This document shows positions 42,753 to 50,702 of a stretch of 64,000 bases of DNA, one piece after another. The notes under the pieces are model-generated. The model was not told the origin of the DNA. It did not search any database and worked only from the letters and a program-made list of their open reading frames with translations. How positions within the stretch are numbered: position 1 is the stretch's first letter; each line of letters opens with the position of its first letter. Both the position numbers and the translations under genes were made by a program. The stretch is from Streptomyces sp. NRRL S-455 (lineage in GTDB: Bacteria; Actinomycetota; Actinomycetes; Streptomycetales; Streptomycetaceae): contig NZ_JOCT01000027.1 of NCBI RefSeq assembly GCF_000717875.1, positions 62,001 through 126,000 on the forward strand. Reading direction: 5' to 3'.

Positions 42753-43341
42753 CCAACCCGGAGGGCCGGCGGCCGGGGACACCCGCTCGGTGAAGGTGAT
42801 GATCGCCGGCGGCTTCGGCACCGGGAAGACCACCATGGTCCGGTCGGTCAGCGACATCAAGCCGCTCACCACCGAGGAGACGCTCACCCAGGCCAGCGTG
42901 GACGTCGACCACCTCATCGGTGTCGCCGACAAGACGCAGACCACCGTCAGCCTCGACTTCGGCAAGATCGGCATCAACGAGAGCCTGGTGCTGTACCTGT
43001 TCGGCACACCGGGCCAGGAGCGGTTCTGGTTCCTGTGGAACGGGCTGTTCAAGGGGGCGCTCGGCGCGATCGTCCTGGTGGACACCCGCCGCCTGGAGTC
43101 CAGTTTCCGGGCCATCGAGGAGATGGAGCGCCAGCAGGTCCCCTTCGTCGTCGCCCTGAACGTCTTCCCCGACTCGAAGAACTACCCCGTCGAGGAGATC
43201 CGGGACGCCCTGGACATCCCCGGCCACACTCCCGTCGTGGCCTTCGACGCCCGCGACCGGGCCTCCAGCCGTGACGTCCTCGTCGCCCTGATCCACCACC
43301 TGAAGGAACGCTCGGCCGTGGCCCTGGAGCAGCCCCGATGA
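42733..43341 (+). CDS. cvnD: Conservon small GTPase CvnD
   Basis: 202 residues, start GTG 42733 with AGGAGG upstream inside cvnC. P-loop GGFGTGKT at residues 26-33, G3-type FGTPGQERF, and LVDTRR. The base-recognition segment VALNVFPDS lacks the classic NKxD, as is usual in CvnD/MglA-type GTPases. It would switch the complex between GDP and GTP states. ATGA overlap with the P450 gene. Confidence 0.94.
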   Translation: MDLKGFDQPGGPAAGDTRSVKVMIAGGFGTGKTTMVRSVSDIKPLTTEETLTQASVDVDHLIGVADKTQTTVSLDFGKIGINESLVLYLFGTPGQERFWFLWNGLFKGALGAIVLVDTRRLESSFRAIEEMERQQVPFVVALNVFPDSKNYPVEEIRDALDIPGHTPVVAFDARDRASSRDVLVALIHHLKERSAVALEQPR

Positions 43342-44573
43342 ACGATCAGACCGCCCCGCGCGGTTGCCCCGTCGCGCACCACGCCGCCGAACCGACCCGG
43401 CTCTACGGCCCGGAAGCCGCTACCGACCCGGCGGCCATCTACGAGCGGCTGCGCAAGGAACACGGCTCGGTCGCTCCCGTCCTCCTGGAGGGCGACGTGC
43501 CGGCCTGGCTGGTCCTCGGCTACCGCGACAACCGGCGGGTGCTCGACAATCCCCGCCAGTTCAGCCGGGACGCCCGCATCTGGCGGGACTGGGCGGAGGG
43601 GCGCGTCGAGGAGACCTCGCCGCTGATCCCGATGCTCGGCTGGCGGCCCGACTGCGTCTCCCAGGACGGCGAGCCGCACCGCAGGCTGCGGACCGCCGTC
43701 ACCGACGGACTGCAGGCCGCGGCGACCCGGGGCATCCGGCGCCACGCGACCCACTTCGCGAACAAGCAGATCGACGCCTTCGCGGACACCGGACGCGCCG
43801 ACCTCGTGAACGACTACGCCGAGTACCTGCCGATGCTCGTCCTCTCCCGCATCCTCGGGCTCCCCGAGACGGAGGGGCGCGACCTGGTCGAGTCGTGCGC
43901 CCAGGTCCTGAAGGGTGGTGAGGACGCCCTCGCGCACAACGACCGCATCATGACGATCCTCAGCGCACTGGCCGAGCGCAAGCGGTCCGAACCCGGCGGC
44001 GACTTCACCACCACCCTGCTGGGGCACGCGGCCGGCCTGGACGAGGACGAGGTGGTCAGCCATCTGCGCCTGGTACTGATCGCCGCGCACACCACGACCA
44101 GCAATCTGCTGGCCCGGGTCCTGCAGCTGGTCCTCACCGACACTGCGCGGCTCTCCGGGCTGATAAGCGGCCAGCTGAACATCTCGGCGGTGGTGGAGGA
44201 GGTCATGTGGAACAGCCCTCCGCTGGCCGTACTGCCGGGCCGGTTCGCCGCCGGCGACCTGGAACTCGGAGGTCACCAGATCCAGGAGGGCGACCTGCTG
44301 GTGCTGGGCCTCGCGGCGGGCAACGTCGACCCCGACATCCGCCCGGACACCGACGTCTCGGTCCAGGGCAACCAGGCCCACCTCGCCTTCAGCTCCGGAC
44401 CGCACGAGTGCCCCGGGCAGGGCATCGGCCAGTCCATCATCGAGATCGCCGTGGACGTCCTGCTGCACCGCCTGCCGGGGCTGACCCTGGCCGTGCCGCC
44501 GGAGGAACTCACCTCGACCGCCTCCACGTGGGAGTCCAGGCTGGACAGCCTGCCGGTCGAGTTCCCCGTATAG
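43338..44573 (+). CDS. cvnE: CYP157-like cytochrome P450 of the conservon (no ExxR motif)
   Basis: 411 residues. The haem loop FSSGPHECPG carries Cys358. The K-helix reads EEVMW: W291 stands where the conserved Arg of ExxR should be, as known for the CYP157 family. In the I-helix AAHTTT (249-254) replaces AGxE/DTT, so both the Gly and the acid are changed. It is translationally coupled to cvnD. Conservon P450s are known in S. coelicolor (for example in the rar operon, and CYP157/CYP154 pairs). Substrate unknown; the facing terpene synthase is suggestive but in its own transcript. Confidence 0.9.
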   Translation: MNDQTAPRGCPVAHHAAEPTRLYGPEAATDPAAIYERLRKEHGSVAPVLLEGDVPAWLVLGYRDNRRVLDNPRQFSRDARIWRDWAEGRVEETSPLIPMLGWRPDCVSQDGEPHRRLRTAVTDGLQAAATRGIRRHATHFANKQIDAFADTGRADLVNDYAEYLPMLVLSRILGLPETEGRDLVESCAQVLKGGEDALAHNDRIMTILSALAERKRSEPGGDFTTTLLGHAAGLDEDEVVSHLRLVLIAAHTTTSNLLARVLQLVLTDTARLSGLISGQLNISAVVEEVMWNSPPLAVLPGRFAAGDLELGGHQIQEGDLLVLGLAAGNVDPDIRPDTDVSVQGNQAHLAFSSGPHECPGQGIGQSIIEIAVDVLLHRLPGLTLAVPPEELTSTASTWESRLDSLPVEFPV

Positions 44574-44585
44574 CCGTACAGTGCT

Positions 44586-44613
44586 GGTGCCCGGCCCGAC
44601 CCGGCCGGGCACC
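44586..44613. terminator. Terminator between conservon and terpene synthase
   Basis: GGTGCCCGGCC-CGACCC-GGCCGGGCACC, an 11-base-pair perfect stem with a six-base loop between convergent genes. Confidence 0.85.
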
Positions 44614-44629
44614 ACCGTCGCGCATCGCG

Positions 44630-45661
44630 TCACACGGTCAGCAGGTCATCGACCGAGCCCCGCCCGGACAACTCGGCCGTGGCCACGGCGCCCTCCTTGG
44701 CAGCCGCGTAGCGGCCCGTGGTCAGCGCCCACTCGTAATTGCCGTTGATCCAGTGCTGGATGGCCTCCACTCCCATGCGCACCCCTTCCCGCTGAGCCTC
44801 GTCCAGCCGCAGTTCATCGCACATCCGCGGGACGCGCTCCTGGAGTTCGAGGTACTCGTCGAGGCACTTGACGGTCATCCGGTACGCCTCGTCGGTGGCC
44901 TGCTGCCATGAGCAGCCGCGCTCGCGGCGCAGCACGGCGATGAGGTTGTGGCCGTCACCGCGGCGCTTCTCCCGCTCGAAGGAGTGGATGTCGTTCATGA
45001 ACCCGATGGTGTCCGCGGCCAGGTCGCGCATCCGCTCCATCACCGGATGCGCCATCGCCTGAGCGGGCACCTCGAAACCGCGGCTGCGCTCACCCGCGTC
45101 GATGCTGTGGTGGATGCCGACCGTACGACGCCGGAACCCGGTGTACTCGTCGAGCCCCAGCGTGCCCTCCAGCCCGCGGGCGGCCAGGTCGACCTCCTCG
45201 CAGTGCGCGACCAGGAACCGCCCCCAGGAGGCCGCGAACCGCGTCTGCCATGTCAGTGACATTCCCTGCGAGAGATGGTTCCAGACCTCCGCCCAGGCGA
45301 GGGTTATCGGACACACCACACGGGGAGGGCTTCCGGCCGGCCGCAGGGGAGTGACGATCAGCTCCCGCGCGACCTCCGCTATCCGGTCGGCCCGGTCGGG
45401 GCGGCCGGCGTCGAACTGGTCGTCGAAGAGGAAGGCCAGGGAGAACCAGTTCATCAGGACGACCATGTCGTCCGCCGACGCGTGGGGGTACGTGCGGGCA
45501 GCGGCCTGCGGCAGGTCCCAGGACTTGTACTCCTCGAAGCCCTCGCGGCTGTGGACCAGACGCATCTCCCACACCCAGCGCAGATGCCGGGCCCGGGCGT
45601 ACTCCAGATGCTCGCTGACGGGGGTGTCGAAGGGGAGGTCGAACCGGACGTCCTGAGGCAT
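44630..45661 (-). CDS. Class I terpene synthase (sesquiterpene cyclase type)
   Basis: 343 residues, single alpha domain. The aspartate-rich motif is D80-D81-Q-F-D84 (FLFDDQFD). The NSE triad is complete: N223, S227, E231 in NDIHSFERE. The pyrophosphate sensor Arg is in RRRTVG (about 180), and the RY pair near the C-terminus is TGRYAAA. AAAGGAA lies before the ATG. These features predict an active farnesyl (or geranyl) diphosphate cyclase; the product cannot be told from sequence. It does not have the two-domain form of geosmin synthase. Confidence 0.93.
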   Translation of the reverse strand: MPQDVRFDLPFDTPVSEHLEYARARHLRWVWEMRLVHSREGFEEYKSWDLPQAAARTYPHASADDMVVLMNWFSLAFLFDDQFDAGRPDRADRIAEVARELIVTPLRPAGSPPRVVCPITLAWAEVWNHLSQGMSLTWQTRFAASWGRFLVAHCEEVDLAARGLEGTLGLDEYTGFRRRTVGIHHSIDAGERSRGFEVPAQAMAHPVMERMRDLAADTIGFMNDIHSFEREKRRGDGHNLIAVLRRERGCSWQQATDEAYRMTVKCLDEYLELQERVPRMCDELRLDEAQREGVRMGVEAIQHWINGNYEWALTTGRYAAAKEGAVATAELSGRGSVDDLLTV

Positions 45662-46058
45662 GGGCTTCCTTTCGGGAGACGGACCGCAGAGCCCCCCAAC
45701 CCCTGCGAACGGACGGCGTCAGAACCGCCCGCACAGTCGAACTCGACTTCGCGGTCCGAACGTTGAACCGAGAAGCGGTACGAGACTGCCCAAGGCGTTA
45801 ATGAGCCATTCCGTGACACGGTCGTGATCTCCGTTACTGCGGAAAGCGCTTGAGGTGCGTACACTCCCTCCTCCCTCGACCGGCGTCCCGCGTCCACCGC
45901 GCCTCAGCAGCCTCGGAGGGCCGAGGAGCTGGACGGCCGCGAACTCGTGTGTGACGGACGGTGGTTGACGGCCGACTGAATTCGCCGGGCCGGGATATCC
46001 GCAAGGTACAGGGCCGCGGGGCACGACCGCCCCGCGGCCGGGATCCTGCGGAGGAGAC
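45662..46058. other. Intergenic region between terpene synthase and VOC gene (397 bases)
   Basis: No gene seen. It holds the divergent promoters: a GGAAAGCGCTTGAG palindromic core (AAGCGCTT at 45844-45851) close to a -10-like TACACT (45860-45865), and TTGACG (45964-45969). GGCCGCGGGG (46012-46021) pairs with CCCCGCGGCC (46030-46039) around an eight-base loop, 19 bases before the VOC start. The hairpin could limit ribosome access or end upstream transcripts. The region is somewhat less GC-rich near 45780-45860. Confidence 0.5.
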
Positions 46059-46451
46059 ATGGCCCTGGTGAATGCGGGTGTCCTGGTGCTCGACTGTGCC
46101 GAGCCCGAGAAGCTCGCCGTGTTCTACAAGGAACTGCTGGAGGGGGAGGAGGCGGACGCGACCGCCAACCGGGTGGAGATCCGGAGCGCCGACGGTTTCC
46201 GCATCGCACTGCGCCGGGACGTCAACGCGACCCCGCCCAGCTGGCCCCGCCCCGAGAACTCGCTCCAGGCGCACCTGGAGTTCGTGGTGGACGACCTCGA
46301 CGCGGTGGAACGCCGGGTCATCAGCCTCGGCGGACGGCCCCTGGAGGCCAAGGAGGCCTCGGGCCCACTGGAGGAGCGCGGATACGCCGACCCGGCCGGC
46401 CACTCCTTCACCCTGCGCCGCACCCCGCCCACCGCGCCCAAGCAGGGCTGA
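46059..46451 (+). CDS. VOC-family (glyoxalase-like) protein
   Basis: 130 residues with two beta-alpha-beta-beta-beta halves: VNAGVLVLDCAEPEKLAVFYKELL and HLEFVVDDLDAVERRVISLGG, closing with YADPAGHSFTLRR. The pattern of metal-ligand positions is only partly kept (His in AHLEF, Asp/His near the end), so catalysis, resistance-type binding or simple ligand binding are all possible. GGAGGAG precedes the ATG. Single gene. Confidence 0.87.
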   Translation: MALVNAGVLVLDCAEPEKLAVFYKELLEGEEADATANRVEIRSADGFRIALRRDVNATPPSWPRPENSLQAHLEFVVDDLDAVERRVISLGGRPLEAKEASGPLEERGYADPAGHSFTLRRTPPTAPKQG

Positions 46452-46530
46452 CAGCGGCGACTGCGGCCGGCGATCCACGCCCAGGACCGCGAGACCGCAC
46501 AGGTTCTCCGGGACGGTCTTCCCGCTGGGC

Positions 46531-46637
46531 CGTGTCCGCGAAGTCCCGCCTGCCCCGCGACGCCCGGCACGCCGAGAGCACGCACCGGACGCCGCGGGGC
46601 CCGCCCTCCGGGCGGACGACGGGACTTTACGGACACG
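46531..46637. repeat. 107-base element with 17-base imperfect terminal inverted repeats
   Basis: Left end 46531-46547 (CGTGTCCGCGAAGTCCC) and right end 46621-46637 (GGGACTTTACGGACACG) match as inverted repeats at 15 of 17 positions. They enclose 73 bases with an internal GCCC/GGGC hairpin. It has no coding potential and no obvious target duplication. A small non-autonomous element, a structured RNA, or part of a bipartite terminator. Confidence 0.5.
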
Positions 46638-46674
46638 ACCTGGCACGGGCGGCCTCGCGGCCGGGTCGGGACAC

Positions 46675-46707
46675 GGTTCCGCCCCGCCGCACGGGCGGGG
46701 CGGAACC
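46675..46707. terminator. Strong terminator between VOC and DUF4235 genes
   Basis: GGTTCCGCCCCGCC (46675-46688) pairs perfectly with 46694-46707 over 14 bases with a five-base loop, ten bases beyond the DUF4235 stop. Confidence 0.88.
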
Positions 46708-46716
46708 GGGCGGCTG

Positions 46717-47013
46717 TCAGTCGCGGCCGCCCTTCTCACTGGTCGGCCACGTGCCGGTCGAGCGCTCGATGGCGGTCGCGCCCGCGCGGTCCACGGCGCT
46801 GCGCACCACGGCGAAGATGGCGCCCTGGACCGCGGCGGCCAGCAGCACCTCGCCCCAGCCGCGGTCCCGGTCCAGCGCGTCGGGCGCGTCCTCTTCGTGC
46901 CGGATCGCCATCCACGTCTTGCGGAAGGCGAGCCCGGCCAGCCAGCCGCTCGACCAGCCGAGCACGAATCCGAGGGGCTGGTAGGCGATGGGGAGTTTCT
47001 TCTTCTTGGCCAC
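46717..47013 (-). CDS. DUF4235 membrane protein
   Basis: 98 residues, start GTG 47013 with TAGGAG upstream. A basic start (AKKKKLPIAY) is followed by two hydrophobic segments, LGFVLGWSSGWLAGLAF with WMAIRHEEDAPDA, and VLLAAAVQGAIFAVVRSAVDRAG, the layout of DUF4235. It follows the glutathionyl-hydroquinone-reductase-like gene by 40 bases and is probably in its operon. Function unknown. Confidence 0.86.
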   Translation of the reverse strand: MAKKKKLPIAYQPLGFVLGWSSGWLAGLAFRKTWMAIRHEEDAPDALDRDRGWGEVLLAAAVQGAIFAVVRSAVDRAGATAIERSTGTWPTSEKGGRD

Positions 47014-47053
47014 GTGGATCTCCTAGGTCGGTGAGAGGGGTGTCTCGCAGTGG

Positions 47054-48079
47054 TCAGGGTGTGCCCGCGGTCCGGACCCGCTCCTCGGGGCGGACCGGCC
47101 CCGGCGGTGTGCCGTCGCCGAACGGCCGGCCGCCCAGCTCCTCGCGGTGGTGCGGGGTCAGCCAGCCGGACAGGTCCGGGCCCAGGGGCACGATGCGGGT
47201 CGGGTTGATGCCCGTGTGCACCTGGTAGTAGTGGCGCTTGATGTGATCGAAGTCGACGGTGTCGCCGAAGCCGGGCGTCTGGTACAGGTCACGTATGTAG
47301 CCCCACAGCACCCGGTTCTCCGTCAGTTTCCAGCGATTGCACTTGAAGTGACCGTGATAGACCGCGTCGAAGCGGACCAGCGTGGTGAACAGCCGGATGT
47401 CCGCCTCGGTGATGGTGTCGCCGACGAGGTACCGCTGCCGTTCCAGCCGCTCCGTGAGCAGCTCGAGCCGCCGGAACACGCCCGCGCAGGCGGCCTCGTA
47501 CTCCTCCTGCCCGGTGGCGAAGCCCGCCCGGTACACGCCGTTGTTGACGTCCTCGTAGACGTCCGCCATCACCTCGTCGATCTCGTCCCGGTGCTCGTGC
47601 GGGTACAGGTCGGGCGCGCCGTCCCGGTGCAGAGCCGTCCACTCGGTCGCCAGATCGAGCGTGAGCTGCTGGTAGTCGTTGGTGACCAGCTGCCCGCTGG
47701 GCACGTCCACGATCGCCGGGACGCTGACACCGCCGGGGTAGTCCTGCTCCCGCCGGTCGTATGCCTCGCTCAGATAGCGGATGCCGAGCACCGGGTCGCG
47801 GTCGTCCTGGTCCAGGGTGAAACGCCAGCTGCGGTCGTCCTGGATCGGATCGGCGACGGCCAGGGACAGCACGTCCTCCAGGCCGAGCAGCCGCCGGGAG
47901 ACCAGCGACCGGCTCGCCCATGGGCAGGCACGGCTGACGACCAGACGGTAGCGGCCGGCCTCCACCGGCCAGCCGTCCCGGCCGTCCGCCGTGATCCGGT
48001 CCGTGAAATGCGCCTTGGACCGTTTGAACGCCCTCCTTCCGTAGGCGCTGTTGCCGTCGTCGCCGTCGTCGCGGCTCAT
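47054..48079 (-). CDS. Glutathionyl-hydroquinone-reductase-like protein (Xi-class GST family)
   Basis: 341 residues, ATG with AAGGAGG upstream. N-terminal thioredoxin-like part with the active-site motif SRACPWASR (Cys in CPW), as in YqjG/ECM4/PcpF enzymes. Then follow VPAIVDVPSGQLVTNDY and a C-terminal helical domain (FRRLELLTERLERQRYLVGD, DIRLFTTLVRFDAVYHGHFKCN, the last segment being very typical). Streptomyces makes mycothiol, not glutathione, so the natural thiol partner is probably mycothiol; the reaction would be reduction of thiol-quinone adducts. Confidence 0.9.
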   Translation of the reverse strand: MSRDDGDDGNSAYGRRAFKRSKAHFTDRITADGRDGWPVEAGRYRLVVSRACPWASRSLVSRRLLGLEDVLSLAVADPIQDDRSWRFTLDQDDRDPVLGIRYLSEAYDRREQDYPGGVSVPAIVDVPSGQLVTNDYQQLTLDLATEWTALHRDGAPDLYPHEHRDEIDEVMADVYEDVNNGVYRAGFATGQEEYEAACAGVFRRLELLTERLERQRYLVGDTITEADIRLFTTLVRFDAVYHGHFKCNRWKLTENRVLWGYIRDLYQTPGFGDTVDFDHIKRHYYQVHTGINPTRIVPLGPDLSGWLTPHHREELGGRPFGDGTPPGPVRPEERVRTAGTP

Positions 48080-48179
48080 GGGTGTGACCTCCTTGCCGTA
48101 CGTGTGCCCTGGTGAACGCGTTCCCCGTTTTCCGCGGACGGCACGGTGTGAGCACCGCCGACCGGGGCAATCGGCGTGG

Positions 48180-49139
48180 GTGACTGAAGAAGGAAGTGAT
48201 CGGAGGACACGCGTCACCGTGCTGGTGGCGCTCGCGGCCAATCTGGTGATCGCGGCCGCCAAGGCCGTAGGCGGCCTGGCCGCGGGATCACCCGCACTGC
48301 TGTCGGAAGCGGCCCATTCGGTGGCCGACAGCCTGAACGAGGTGTTCCTGCTGGCGGCGCTGCGCCGTAGCCGTCGCCCGGCCGACCGGCGTCACCCGTT
48401 CGGTTACGGCAAGGAGCGGTTCTTCTGGTCGCTCCTGGCGGCCGTCGGGATTTTCGTCATGGGAGGCTGTTTCTCCTTCTTCCAGGGCTTCGAAGCCCTG
48501 GCGAGCGGAGCGGAGGAGGATCTCGGCGGCTATGTGGCCGGACTGATCGTGCTCGGCATCGCCCTCCTCGCGGAGGGCGGTTCGTTGTTGCGGGCGCTGT
48601 ACCAGGTCCGCCGGCAGGGCGGCACGGGTGCCGGACTGCGTGATCCGGCCCTGCGCACGGTCGTCGCCGAGGACGGTACGGCGGTGCTCGGCGTCTCGCT
48701 GGCCATCGTGGGCATGGCGCTGCACATGGTCACCGGCCAGGTGGTGTGGGAGGCGGCGGCCTCCCTGGCGATCGGTGCGCTGCTGGTCTACGTCGCGTAC
48801 CGGCTGGGCGCTGAGGCACGTGACCAGCTGATCGGTGAGGCGGCCGACCCGGAGGCGAGCGGGCGGATCCGGTCGCTGCTGCGGGCGCAGCCGGAGATCG
48901 ACAGCGTGGAGGCGTTGTTCACGATGAAGACGGGGCTCGACACGGCCCTCGTGGCCGCTCGCGTCGACTTGGTGCCCGGCCTGGACAGCGAACGTGTCGA
49001 GGAGGTCGCCGTCCGCATCAAGCGCTCCATCGCCCTGACGGTCCCCGAGGCCGACCAGATCTTCCTCGACGTCACCGACCGCCCCGCGCGCGAGGCAGCG
49101 GAAAGCCCCGCCGCGACGGGGGAGCGCGGCGGGGCCTGA
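48180..49139 (+). CDS. Cation diffusion facilitator (metal efflux)
   Basis: 319 residues, GTG 48180. Membrane segments VLVALAANLVIAAAKAVGGLAAG, LLAAVGIFVMGGCFSFF, YVAGLIVLGIALLAEGG, GVSLAIVGMALHMVTG and AASLAIGALLVYVAY. The CDF signature SPALLSEAAHSVADSLNE with the metal Asp, and RRHPFGYGKERFFWS after TM2. A cytoplasmic C-terminal domain of the CDF type (VDLVPGLDSERVEEVAVRIKRSI) follows. Probably exports Zn, Co or Fe. The ribosome-binding site is poor. A terminator lies after it. Confidence 0.9.
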   Translation: MTEEGSDRRTRVTVLVALAANLVIAAAKAVGGLAAGSPALLSEAAHSVADSLNEVFLLAALRRSRRPADRRHPFGYGKERFFWSLLAAVGIFVMGGCFSFFQGFEALASGAEEDLGGYVAGLIVLGIALLAEGGSLLRALYQVRRQGGTGAGLRDPALRTVVAEDGTAVLGVSLAIVGMALHMVTGQVVWEAAASLAIGALLVYVAYRLGAEARDQLIGEAADPEASGRIRSLLRAQPEIDSVEALFTMKTGLDTALVAARVDLVPGLDSERVEEVAVRIKRSIALTVPEADQIFLDVTDRPAREAAESPAATGERGGA

Positions 49140-49192
49140 CTCTCGCGTGCCCCGCCGTGGACGGTTCATGCACACGGAGGAACAGAATTCTT

Positions 49193-49221
49193 GGCCGACT
49201 GCCCGAACCGGGCAGTCGGCC
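49193..49221. terminator. Terminator between cation efflux and F420-type genes
   Basis: GGCCGACTGCCC-GAACC-GGGCAGTCGGCC, a perfect 12-base-pair stem with a five-base loop between convergent genes. Confidence 0.88.
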
Positions 49222-49229
49222 GCGGTGCG

Positions 49230-49679
49230 TCACCCGCCCTCGGTCGGCTCCAGGACGAACACCGGGATCTCCCGGTCCGTCTTCGTCTGGTAGTCGGCGT
49301 ACGCCGGGTACGCCGCGACGGCACGCTCCCACCACTCGGCCTTCTCCTGACCCGTGACCTCACGGGCGGTCATGTCCTGTTTGACCGGGCCGTCCTGGAG
49401 CTCCACACGCGGGTCGGCCTTGAGGTTGAAATACCAGACGGGGTGCTGGGGCGCGCCGCCGAGGGAGGCGACCGCGGCGTAACGCCCTTCGTGTTCCACC
49501 CGCATCACCGGTGTCTTGCGCAGCTTGCCGCTCCTGGCACCCCGCGAGGTGAGGATCACCACCGGCATCTTCGAGCCCTGGAGGGTCGTCCCCTCGGTAC
49601 CGCCGGAACTCTCGTACAGTTCCACCTGCCGGCGCACCCACTGCGTCGGGCTGGGCTCGTACTCGCCCTCGAGAGGCAT
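49230..49679 (-). CDS. Deazaflavin (F420)-dependent nitroreductase-family protein
   Basis: 149 residues from ATG 49679; GTG 49718 is an alternative. The split-barrel Ddn/DDN-like fold shows [42 protein letters not shown] region, [19 protein letters not shown], and [34 protein letters not shown]. These are classic for F420H2-dependent quinone reductases of actinobacteria. Role: two-electron reduction of quinones or other electrophiles. Confidence 0.92.
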   Translation of the reverse strand: MPLEGEYEPSPTQWVRRQVELYESSGGTEGTTLQGSKMPVVILTSRGARSGKLRKTPVMRVEHEGRYAAVASLGGAPQHPVWYFNLKADPRVELQDGPVKQDMTAREVTGQEKAEWWERAVAAYPAYADYQTKTDREIPVFVLEPTEGG

Positions 49680-49784
49680 GGCATCGGTCCCATCGTCGTG
49701 TCGACAACTGACTGGCACACGACTTCAACACTGGTGCACCCGGGAATCATCCGCCCGCCGACGAGTCCCGGCCGGTCACGCGCC

Positions 49785-50417
49785 TCACCCGGGCGCCACC
49801 GCCATCCGCACGGCCAGGATTGTCATCACCCCGCTCGCCGCCAGTGCCGTCGCCAGCCGTCCTCGATGACCGGTCAGCGCACGGCCCAGCAGCGCACCGC
49901 TCCCGGCGAGCAGCACCTGCCAGCTCGCGGACGCGGCGAACGCGGCCAGGACGAACACCCCCTGTTCCAGGGCCCCGGCCGGATCCGTGGCCCGGGAACC
50001 GAGGACGAGCGCCGCGAAGTAGATCACGGTGGTGGGGTTGAGCAGCGTGATGCCGAGCAGCCCCAGATAGGCCCGGGCCGGGCCCGGGGGAGCGGGGGCC
50101 GTGCGCGTGGCGAGCCGGTGGCCCCGGTACTCGCGCACCGCGCCGATCGCACCCCACGCCGCCAGCGCGAGCAGCACCAGCACACAGACCCAGCGCAGCG
50201 GCCCGAGCACCGGCCGCAGCGCGCCGGCCAGGGCCGTCCCCCCGAGCGTGGCGGCGAGGGCGTACAGCCCGTCGGCGGTGGCGACGCCGAGCGCCGCGCA
50301 GACACCGGTGCGCAGGGACGTGCGGGCGGTGAGGGAGACGAGGTAGGTCCCGACCGCGCCGACCGGGACGGCGATGCCGTATCCGGCGAGCAGCCCCGCG
50401 ACGAGCGCGGCCGTCAT
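49785..50417 (-). CDS. LysE/RhtB-family exporter
   Basis: 210 residues with six membrane segments: LVAGLLAGYGIAVPVGAVGTYLV, ALGVATADGLYALAATLGG, WVCVLVLLALAAWGAIG, LGLLGITLLNPTTVIYFAALVLG (the NPTT-type family motif), QGVFVLAAFAASASWQVLLAG, ATALAASGVMTILAVRMAV. It should export an amino acid or similar. ATG 50417 lacks a ribosome-binding site at the usual distance and overlaps the stop of a 34-codon upstream frame (ATGA), so translation is probably coupled to it. Confidence 0.88.
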   Translation of the reverse strand: MTAALVAGLLAGYGIAVPVGAVGTYLVSLTARTSLRTGVCAALGVATADGLYALAATLGGTALAGALRPVLGPLRWVCVLVLLALAAWGAIGAVREYRGHRLATRTAPAPPGPARAYLGLLGITLLNPTTVIYFAALVLGSRATDPAGALEQGVFVLAAFAASASWQVLLAGSGALLGRALTGHRGRLATALAASGVMTILAVRMAVAPG

Positions 50418-50518
50418 GGCCGTGGCGGCGTCGGCCCTCCACGGCGGCCGGATTGCTGCTGTCGGCGCGCGGTGGGAGCGGCGACGGACAGCGGCAGGAA
50501 GGTATCGAACGCGGTCAT
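50414..50518 (-). CDS. Candidate 34-residue leader peptide coupled to the LysE-type exporter
   Basis: ATG 50518 opens a frame of 34 codons (MTAFDTFLPLSVAAPTARRQ, then QQSGRRGGPTPPRP). Its TGA overlaps the exporter ATG. An AGGA lies 7-8 bases upstream of the ATG. The Arg- and Pro-rich end could sense ribosome pausing. No homologue is known to me; it may instead be the remnant of an N-terminal extension in another frame. Confidence 0.4.
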   Translation of the reverse strand: MTAFDTFLPLSVAAPTARRQQQSGRRGGPTPPRP

Positions 50519-50702
50519 GGCTGGATCCTGGGGCCCGCCCGTCGCCCGGGCAACCGGTTTTCGATCCCGCTCGAACAGAGGGGCGGCATTCCTCGGCCAA
50601 GTTGCGTACGACACCGGACTGGCCGAACTTCGCGTCCCCCTATAGGTGCCTGGGGCATCTAATGATGACCGGTACGACGCACCCATCGTCTGCGAGGTCT
50701 CC

